In this document: in pieces, positions 57,819-64,000 of the stretch | Position numbering within the stretch: the first letter of the stretch is position 1 | Layout of the letters: each line of letters starts with the position of its first letter | Assembly: GCA_037903475.1 (NCBI GenBank) | Contig: JBAJFG010000002.1 | Coordinates: 4,623,001 to 4,687,000 of the forward strand | DNA from: Ancylostoma caninum | Lineage: Eukaryota; Nematoda; Chromadorea; Rhabditida; Ancylostomatidae | Direction of reading: 5' to 3' | DNA: 64,000 bases | Notes under the pieces: model-generated | Database searches by the model: none | Told to the model about the DNA's origin: nothing | What the model saw: only the letters and a program-made list of their open reading frames with translations | Position numbers and translations under genes: made by a program

Positions 57819-57892
57819 TGCCGCCAGCAGGGGTCGAACCTGCGACCTTGGGCTTATTAGACCCACGCTCTAACCGACTGAGCTATGGCGGC
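57819..57892 (-). tRNA. tRNA-Ile(AAU), copy 3
   Basis: Intact consensus copy. Its 3' spacer holds a doubled GGATTCAACGTTGCA module. Confidence 0.95.
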
Positions 57893-58120
57893 ACGCGGAC
57901 TTCCGAGGGGTGGGCACCAAAAATCGATTATTTTATCACATTCCTGGTCTGAATTTGTCCGCCAGTCTGAACACAGCTACTTTAGCTGTCCGCTGTCGAC
58001 TTTCAATCGCGGAAAGGCATCTACCACAAGAACTTCCTTGAAAGATGATGGCCACCATTTTTTTCTGAGCACCGGCATCCTCATAGTGCTCGAGCACAAG
58101 GATTCAACGTTGCAAAAGTT

Positions 58121-58194
58121 TGCCGCCAGCAGGGGTCGAACCTGCGACCTTGGGCTTATTAGACCCACGCTCTAACCGACTGAGCTATGGCGGC
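58121..58194 (-). tRNA. tRNA-Ile(AAU), copy 4
   Basis: Intact consensus copy, with the long spacer that includes the GATGATGGCC module. Confidence 0.95.
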
Positions 58195-58384
58195 ACGTGG
58201 ACTTCCGAAGGGTGGGCACCAAAAATCGATTATTTTATCACATTCCTGGTCTGAATTTGTCCGCCAGTCTGAACACAGCTACTTTAGCTGTCCGCTGTCG
58301 ACTTTCAATCGCGGAAAGGCATCTACCACAAAAACTTCCTTGAAAGGATTCAACGTTGCACAAGGATTCAACGTTGCAAAAGTT

Positions 58385-58458
58385 TGCCGCCAGCAGGGGT
58401 CGAACCTGCGACCTTGGGCTTATTAGACCCACGCTCTAACCGACTGAGCTATGGCGGC
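58385..58458 (-). tRNA. tRNA-Ile(AAU), copy 5
   Basis: Intact consensus copy. With copy 6 it repeats the 264+302 spacing of copies 3 and 4. Confidence 0.95.
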
Positions 58459-58686
58459 ACGTGGACTTCCGAAGGGTGGGCACCAAAAATCGATTATTTT
58501 ATCACATTCCTGGCCTGAATTTGTCCGCCAGTCTGAACACAGCTACTTTAGCTGTCCGCTGTCGACTTTCAATCGCGGAAAGGCATCTACCACAAAAACT
58601 TCCTTGAAAGATGATGGCCACCATTTTTTTCTGAGCACCGGCATCCTCATAGTGCTCGAGCACAAGGATTCAACGTTGCAAAAGTT

Positions 58687-58760
58687 TGCCGCCAGCAGGG
58701 GTCGAACCTGCGACCTTGGGCTTATTAGACCCACGCTCTAACCGACTGAGCTATGGCGGC
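58687..58760 (-). tRNA. tRNA-Ile(AAU), copy 6
   Basis: Intact consensus copy. Confidence 0.95.
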
Positions 58761-58932
58761 ACGTGGACTTCCGAAGGGTGGGCACCAAAAATCGATTATT
58801 TTATCACATTCCTGGTCTGAATTTGTCCGCCAGTCTGAACACAGCTACTTTAGCTGTCCGCTGTCGACTTTCAGTCGCGGAAAGGCATCTACCACAAGAA
58901 CTTCCTTGAAAGGATTCAACGTTGCAAAAGTT

Positions 58933-59006
58933 TGCCGCCAGCAGGGGTCGAACCTGCGACCTTGGGCTTATTAGACCCACCCTCTAACCGACTGAGCTAT
59001 GGCGGC
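58933..59006 (-). tRNA. tRNA-Ile(AAU) variant, copy 7 (D-stem mismatch)
   Basis: One change turns the D-stem 3' strand GAGC into GAGG, removing the G10-C25 pair. All else is intact. It may be weakly functional or a young pseudogene. Confidence 0.8.
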
Positions 59007-59191
59007 ACGTGGACTTCCGAAGGGTGGGCACCAAAAATCGATTATTTAAACACATTCTTTGTTTAAATTTTGTTCCCCAGCCGAAAGGCATCTACCACAA
59101 AAACTTCCTTGAAAGATGATGGCCACCATTTTTTTCTGAGCACCGGCATCCTCATAGTGCTCGAGCACAAGGATTCAACGTTGCAAAAGTT

Positions 59192-59265
59192 TGCCGCCAG
59201 CAGGGGTCGAACCTGCGACCTTGGGCTTATTAGACCCACGCTCTAACCGACTGAGCTATGGCCGC
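59192..59265 (-). tRNA. tRNA-Ile(AAU) variant, copy 8 (acceptor mismatch)
   Basis: The 5' acceptor strand reads GCGGCCA instead of GCCGCCA, which breaks the third acceptor pair. The rest is consensus. Confidence 0.8.
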
Positions 59266-59437
59266 ACGTGGACTTCCGAAGGGTGGGCACCAAAAATCGA
59301 TTATTTTATCACATTCCTGGTCTGAATTTGTCCGCCAGTCTGAACACAGCTACTTTAGCTGTCCGCTGTCGACTTTCAGTCGCGGAAAGGCATCTACCAC
59401 AAGAACTTCCTTGAAAGGATTCAACGTTGCAAAAGTT

Positions 59438-59511
59438 TGCCGCCAGCAGGGGTCGAACCTGCGACCTTGGGCTTATTAGACCCACGCTCTAACCGACTGA
59501 GCTATGGCGGC
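59438..59511 (-). tRNA. tRNA-Ile(AAU), copy 9
   Basis: Intact consensus copy. The 246+259+246 spacing around copies 7-9 repeats a shorter-unit pattern. Confidence 0.95.
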
Positions 59512-59739
59512 ACGTGGACTTCCGAAGGGTGGGCACCAAAAATCGATTATTTTATCACATTCCTGGTCTGAATTTGTCCGCCAGTCTGAACACAGCTACT
59601 TTAGCTGTCCGCTGTCGACTTTCAATCGCGGAAAGACATCTACCACAAAAACTTCCTTGAAAGATGATGGCCACCATTTTCTTCTGAGCACCGGCATCCT
59701 CATAGTGCTCGAGCACAAGGATTCAACGTTGCAAAAGTT

Positions 59740-59813
59740 TGCCGCCAGCAGGGGTCGAACCTGCGACCTTGGGCTTATTAGACCCACGCTCTAACCGACT
59801 GAGCTATGGCGGC
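59740..59813 (-). tRNA. tRNA-Ile(AAU), copy 10
   Basis: Intact consensus copy. The 5' flank changes from CACGTGGACTT to CACGGGACTT here. Confidence 0.95.
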
Positions 59814-60025
59814 ACGGGACTTCCGAAGGGTGGGCACAAATCGATTATTTTATCACATTCCTGGTCTGAATTTGTCCGCCACTCTGAACACAGCTACTTT
59901 AGCTGTCCGCTGTCGACTTTCAATCGCGGAAAGACATCTACCACAAAAATCTACACTATGTGCACCATTTCTGAGCACCGGTACCTCAGAGTGCTCAGCA
60001 CAGAGGATTCAACGTTGCAAAAGTT

Positions 60026-60099
60026 TGCCGCCAGCAGGGGTCGAACCTGCGACCTTGGGCTTATTAGACCCACGCTCTAACCGACTGAGCTATGGCGGC
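60026..60099 (-). tRNA. tRNA-Ile(AAU), copy 11
   Basis: Intact tRNA. Its spacer carries a shortened and mutated GATGATGG module (TGTGCACCATTTCTGAGCACCGG region). Confidence 0.95.
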
Positions 60100-60284
60100 A
60101 CGTGGACTTCCGAAGGGTGGGCACCAAAAATCGATTATTTAAACACATTCTTGGTTTAAATTTTGTTCCCCAGCCGAAAGGCATCTACCACAAAAACTTC
60201 CTTGAAAGATGATGGCCACCATTTTCTTCTGAGCACCGGCATCCTCATAGTGCTCGAGCACACGGATTCAACGTTGCAAAAGTT

Positions 60285-60358
60285 TGCCGCCAGCAGGGGT
60301 CGAACCTGTGACTTCTTGCTTATTAGACCCAAGCTCTAACCGACTGAGCTATGGCGGC
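60285..60358 (-). pseudogene. tRNA-Ile pseudogene, copy 12
   Basis: Several changes in the anticodon and T arms (3' anticodon strand GCAAG in place of GCCCA; T-stem GTCACAGG) destroy both stems. The ends and B-box remain. Confidence 0.85.
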
Positions 60359-60543
60359 ACGTGGACTTCCGAAGGGTGGGCACCAAAAATCGATTATTTA
60401 AACACATTCTTGGTTTAAATTTTGTTCCCCAGCCGAAAGGCATCTACCACAAAAACTTCCTGGAAAGATGATGGCCACCATTTTCTTCTGAGCACCGGCA
60501 TCCTCATAGTGCTCGAGCACCAGGATTCAACGTTGCAAAAGTT

Positions 60544-60617
60544 TGCCGCCAGCAGGGGTCGAACCTGCGACCTTGGGCTTATTAGACCCACGCTCTAACC
60601 GACTGAGCTATGGCGGC
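60544..60617 (-). tRNA. tRNA-Ile(AAU), copy 13
   Basis: Intact tRNA. Just upstream in the RNA sense (60629-60654) its first 17 nt and 5' flank are repeated, a 26-bp local duplication. Confidence 0.95.
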
Positions 60618-60871
60618 ACGTGGACTTCCTGAGCTATGGCGGCACGTGGACTTCCGAAGGGTGGGCACCAAAAATCGATTATTTTATCTCATTCCTGGTC
60701 TGAATTTGTCCGCCAGTCTGAACACAGCTACTTTAGCTGTCCGCTGTCGACTTTCAATCGCGGAAAGACATCTACCACAAAAACTTCCTGGAAAGATGAT
60801 GGCCACCATTTTCTTCTGAGCACCGGCATCCTCATAGTGCTCGAGCACCAGGATTCAACGTTGCAAAAGTT

Positions 60872-60945
60872 TGCCGCCAGCAGGGGTCGAACCTGCGACC
60901 TTGGGCTTATTAGACCCACGCTCTAACCGACTGAGCTATGGCGGC
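60872..60945 (-). tRNA. tRNA-Ile(AAU), copy 14
   Basis: Intact consensus copy, preceded (in RNA sense) by AAAGGTGGGTACC instead of the usual GAAGGGTGGGCACC flank. Confidence 0.95.
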
Positions 60946-61130
60946 ACGTGGACTTCCGAAAGGTGGGTACCAAAAATCGATTATTTAAACACATTCTTGG
61001 TTTAAATTTTGTTCCCCAGCCGAAAGGCATCTACCACAAAAACTTCCTGGAAAGATGATGGCCACCATTTTCTTCTGAGCACCGGCATCCTCATAGTGCT
61101 CGAGCACAAGGATTCAACGTTGCAAAAGTT

Positions 61131-61200
61131 TGCCGCCAGCAGGGGTCGAACCTGCGACCTTGGGCTTATTAACACCCATGCTCTAACCGACGACTGCGGC
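61131..61200 (-). pseudogene. tRNA-Ile pseudogene, copy 15
   Basis: Deletions and substitutions in the 5' half (start reads GCCGCAGTCGTCGG) remove the acceptor and D-stem pairing. The 3' half and B-box are intact. Confidence 0.85.
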
Positions 61201-61385
61201 ACGTGGACTTCCGAAGGGTGGGCACCAAAAATCGATTATTTAAACACATTCTTGGTTTAAATTTTGTTCCCCAGCCGAAAGGCATCTACCACAAAAACTT
61301 CCTGGAAAGATGATGGCCACCATTTTCTTCTGAGCACCGGCATCCTCATAGTGCTCGAGCACCAGGATTCAACGTTGCAAAAGTT

Positions 61386-61462
61386 TGCCGCCAGCAGGGG
61401 TCGAACCTGCGACCTTGGGCTTATTAGACCCACGCTCTAACCGACTGAGCTATGGTGGCGGC
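61386..61462 (-). pseudogene. tRNA-Ile copy 16 with 3-nt insertion
   Basis: The 5' end reads GCCGCCACCATAGCTC, three extra bases (ACC or CCA) between acceptor and D-stem. All stems could still form with a longer 8/9 linker, so function is doubtful rather than excluded. Confidence 0.7.
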
Positions 61463-61646
61463 ACGGGAACTTTGAGGGGTGGGCATCAAAAATCGATTAT
61501 TTAAACACATTCTTGGTTCAGATTTTGTTCCCCAGCCGAAAGGCATCTACCACAAAAACTTCCTTGAAAGATGATGGCCACCGTTTTCTTCTGAGCACCG
61601 GCATCCTCATAGTGCTCGAGCACAAGGATTCAACGTTGCAAAAGTT

Positions 61647-61720
61647 TGCCGCCAGCAGGGGTCGAACCTGCGACCTTGGGCTTATTAGACCCACGCTCTA
61701 ACCGACTGAGCTATGGCGGC
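61647..61720 (-). tRNA. tRNA-Ile(AAU), copy 17
   Basis: Intact consensus copy. Confidence 0.95.
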
Positions 61721-61888
61721 ACGGGACTTTCGAGGGGTGGGCACAAATCGATTATTTTATCACATTCCTGGTCTGAATTTGTCCGCCACTCTGAACACAG
61801 CTACTTTAGCTGTCCGCTGTCGACTTTCAATCGCGGAAAGGCATCTACCACAAAAACTTCCTTGAAAGGATTCAACGTTGCAAAAGTT

Positions 61889-61962
61889 TGCCGCCAGCAG
61901 GGGTCGAACCTGCGACCTTGGGCTTATTAGACCCACGCTCTAACCGACTGAGCTATGGCGGC
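61889..61962 (-). tRNA. tRNA-Ile(AAU), copy 18
   Basis: Intact consensus copy in the shortest unit (242 bp from copy 17), which lacks the GATGATGGCC module. Confidence 0.95.
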
Positions 61963-62186
61963 ACGGGACTTTCGAGGGGTGGGCACAAGTCGATTATTTT
62001 ATCACATTCCTGGTCTGAATTTGTCCGCCAGTCTGAACACAGCTACTTTAGCTGTCCGCTGTCGACTTTCAATTGCGGAAAGTCATCTACCACAAAAACT
62101 TCCTTAAAAGAAGATGGCCACCATTTTTTTCTGAGCGCCGGCATCTTCATAGTGCTCGAGCACAAGGATTCAACGTTGCAAAAGTT

Positions 62187-62259
62187 TGCCGCCAGCAGGG
62201 GTCAACCTGCGACCTTGGGCTGATTAGACCCACGCTCTAACCGACTGAGCTATGGCGGC
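62187..62259 (-). pseudogene. tRNA-Ile copy 19, T-loop deletion
   Basis: A single-base deletion in the T-loop/B-box (GGTTGACC in place of GGTTCGACC) and a changed base at position 37 of the anticodon loop (CTAATCA). Likely inactive, because the B-box is needed for transcription. Confidence 0.8.
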
Positions 62260-62481
62260 ACGGGACTTTCGAGGGGTGGGCACAAGTCGATTATTTATCA
62301 CATTCCTGGTCTGAATTTGTCCGCCAGTCTGAACACAGCTACTTTAGCTGTCCGCTGTCGACTTTCAATCGCGGAAAGACATCTACCACAAAAACTTCCA
62401 TGAAAGATGATGGCCACCATTTTCTACTGAGCACCGGCATCCTCATAGTGCTCGAGCCCACGGATTCCATGTTCCGGAAGG

Positions 62482-62554
62482 AGCCACCAGCAGGGGTCGA
62501 ACCTGCGACCTTGGGCTTCTTAGACCCACGCTCTAACGACTGAGCTATGGCGGC
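62482..62554 (-). pseudogene. tRNA-Ile copy 20 with AAG anticodon
   Basis: The anticodon loop reads CTAAGAA, so the anticodon would be AAG (Leu, CUU) on an isoleucine body. One base is missing from the D-loop, and the acceptor 3' strand has a G-U pair. The terminator module is replaced by CGGAAGGAG-type sequence with no T4 run close by. Probably a pseudogene. Confidence 0.8.
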
Positions 62555-62777
62555 ACGGGACTTTCGAGGGGTGGGCACAAGTCGATTATTTTATCACATT
62601 CCTGGTCTGAATTTGTCCGCAGTCTGAACACAGCTACTTTAGCTGTCCGCTGGCGACTTTCAATCGCAGAAAGGCAGCTGCCACAAAAACTTCCTTAAAA
62701 GATGATGACCACCATTTTCTTCAGAGCACTGGCATTCTCATAGGGCTCGAGCACAAGGATTCAACGTTGCAAAAGTT

Positions 62778-62851
62778 TGCCGCTAGCAGGGGTCGAACCT
62801 GCGACCTTGGGCTTATTAGACCCACGCTCTAACCGACTGAGCTATGGCGGC
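62778..62851 (-). tRNA. tRNA-Ile(AAU) variant, copy 21 (acceptor mismatch)
   Basis: The acceptor 3' strand is TAGCGGC in place of TGGCGGC, giving one C-A mismatch at the sixth pair. Otherwise consensus. Confidence 0.8.
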
Positions 62852-63075
62852 ACGGGACTTTCGAGGGGTGGGCACAAGTCGATTATTTTATCACATTCCT
62901 GGTCTGAATTTGTCCGCCACTCTGAACACAGCTACTTTAGCTGTCCGCTGTCGACTTTCAATCGCGGAAAGGCAGCTGCCACAAAAACTTCCTTAAAAGA
63001 TGATGGCCACCATTTTTTTCTGAGCACCGGCATCCTCGAAGTGCTCGAGCCCACGGATTCCATGTTGCGAAAGTT

Positions 63076-63149
63076 TGCCGCCAGCAGGGGTCGAACCTGC
63101 GACCTTGGGCTTATTAGACCCACGCTCTAACCGACTGAGCTATGGCGGC
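63076..63149 (-). tRNA. tRNA-Ile(AAU), copy 22
   Basis: Intact tRNA. Its 3' flank reads AAACTTTCGCAAC, so the T4 run seen in other copies is interrupted (TTTC). Confidence 0.93.
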
Positions 63150-63334
63150 ACGGGAACTATCGAGGGGTGGGCATCAAAAATCGATTATTTAAACACATTC
63201 TTGGTTCAGATTTTGTTCCCCAGCCGAAAGGCATCTACCACAAAAACTTCCTTGAAAGATGATGGCCACCGTTTTCTTCTGAGCACCGGCATCCTCATAG
63301 TGCTCGAGCACAAGGATTCAACGTTGCAAAAGTT

Positions 63335-63408
63335 TGCCGCCAGCAGGGGTCGAACCTGCGACCTTGGGCTTATTAGACCCACGCTCTAACCGACTGAGCT
63401 ATGGCGGC
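63335..63408 (-). tRNA. tRNA-Ile(AAU), copy 23
   Basis: Intact consensus copy, first of three nearly identical 259-bp units. Confidence 0.95.
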
Positions 63409-63593
63409 ACGGGAACTTTCGAGGGGTGGGCATCAAAAATCGATTATTTAAACACATTCTTGGTTCAGATTTTGTTCCCCAGCCGAAAGGCATCTACCAC
63501 AAAGACTTCCTTGAAAGATGATGGCCACCGTTTTCTTCCGAGCACCGGCATCCTCATAGTGCTCGAGCACAAGGATTCAACGTTGCAAAAGTT

Positions 63594-63667
63594 TGCCGCC
63601 AGCAGGGGTCGAACCTGCGACCTTGGGCTTATTAGACCCACGCTCTAACCGACTGAGCTATGGCGGC
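63594..63667 (-). tRNA. tRNA-Ile(AAU), copy 24
   Basis: Intact consensus copy. Its unit differs from its neighbours by only a few bases. Confidence 0.95.
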
Positions 63668-63852
63668 ACGGGAACTTTCGAGGGGTGGGCATCAAAAATC
63701 GATTATTTAAACACATTCTTGGTTCAGATTTTGTTCCCCAGCCGAAAGGCATCTACCACAAAAACTTCCTTGAAAGATGATGGCCACCGTTTTCTTCTGA
63801 GCACCGGCATCCTCATAGTGCTCGAGCACAAGGATTCAACGTTGCAAAAGTT

Positions 63853-63926
63853 TGCCGCCAGCAGGGGTCGAACCTGCGACCTTGGGCTTATTAGACCCAC
63901 GCTCTAACCGACTGAGCTATGGCGGC
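63853..63926 (-). tRNA. tRNA-Ile(AAU), copy 25
   Basis: Intact consensus copy. The spacer of the next unit starts to its right and is cut by the window edge. Confidence 0.95.
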
Positions 63927-64000
63927 ACGGGACTTTCGAGGGGTGGGCACAAATCGATTATTTTATCACATTCCTGGTCTGAATTTGTCCGCCACTCTGA

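Larger units (their letters stand above)
57296..64000 (-). repeat. Tandem array of tRNA-Ile(AAU) units (25 in window, continues beyond)
   Basis: Head-to-tail units, all minus strand, each made of one 74-nt tRNA plus spacer. Start-to-start distances range from 242 to 328 bp, clustering at about 259, 264, 302, 246 and 298. Spacers are assembled from a few modules: one with TTTATCACATTCCTGGTCTG, an alternative with TTTAAACACATTCT-TGTTTAAA, an optional GATGATGGCCACC module, and the constant GGATTCAACGTTGCAAAAG next to the tRNA 3' end. That last module supplies a TTTT terminator in the RNA sense. Module shuffling points to unequal exchange and gene conversion. The array runs off the right edge. 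Confidence 0.97.

Noticed and set aside
57621..63907. Repeated ORFs of 60-117 codons across the tRNA units (ending in peptides such as RGRTCDLGLIRPTL)
   Set aside because: These are translations of the strand opposite a tRNA gene plus spacer, a well-known source of false protein predictions.
57296..63926. CRISPR-like regular repeat-spacer pattern
   Set aside because: The repeated unit folds as a complete tRNA, spacers are not unique, and the surrounding DNA is eukaryotic.

Overview
This is eukaryotic, intron-rich, AT-leaning DNA crowded with transposons. It is most likely from a nematode, probably a clade V strongylid such as a hookworm. The basis is short exons with nematode-style splice sites (TTTYCAG/ and /GTRAGT), mariner and maT-type elements, RTE-clade LINEs, a Penelope-like element and Helitrons. 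The species is an inference; no sequence comparison was run.

Only one protein-coding gene can be rebuilt with real confidence: a minus-strand SLC7-type amino acid transporter light chain. Twelve exons at 15598-4799 splice in consistent phase to about 491 residues. A decayed Jockey/CR1-like LINE lies in its 3.1-kb intron 7. A two-exon gene at 52237-52959 encodes a 104-residue predicted secreted protein with no recognised family. Single exon-like segments are at 25746-25850 (thrombospondin-1-like), 44768-45007 (cysteine-rich) and 16427-16670 (one membrane segment).

Mobile DNA dominates the rest. Two nearly full-length 3.4-kb RTE LINEs (18682-22092 minus, 46459-49900 plus) have perfect target-site duplications of 17 and 14 bp, broken ORFs and GAA-repeat tails. 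Their first 82 nt fit an HDV-like self-cleaving ribozyme. The second RTE sits inside the GIY-YIG domain of a Penelope-like element (about 45734-51110). Other elements are a maT-like mariner (29615-30906), a mariner nested in another mariner-like element (54091-55160 inside 53949-55875), small mariner MITEs, a GC-rich foldback element (33994-34315) and an element with about 0.7-0.8-kb inverted arms (37542-44583).

Two related elements carry big GC-rich minisatellites (27.7-28.7 kb and 40.75-43.5 kb). The second interrupts one arm of the long inverted repeat, so the other arm serves as an empty site. It shows a 3472-bp insertion that starts TC, ends CTGG, has a 3' hairpin 11 nt before its end, and lies between A and T with no duplication. 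These are Helitron hallmarks. The first element's 3' hairpin has grown into a perfect 44-bp-stem palindrome that reaches into the flanking host DNA.

The last 6.7 kb is a head-to-tail array of 25 tRNA-Ile(AAU) units, all on the minus strand: 17 look intact and 8 are altered. Spacing is 242-328 bp, most copies have a T4 pol III terminator, and the spacers are mosaics. The array runs off the right edge of the window. The long ORFs across the minisatellites and the repeated ORFs across the tRNA array are not treated as genes.
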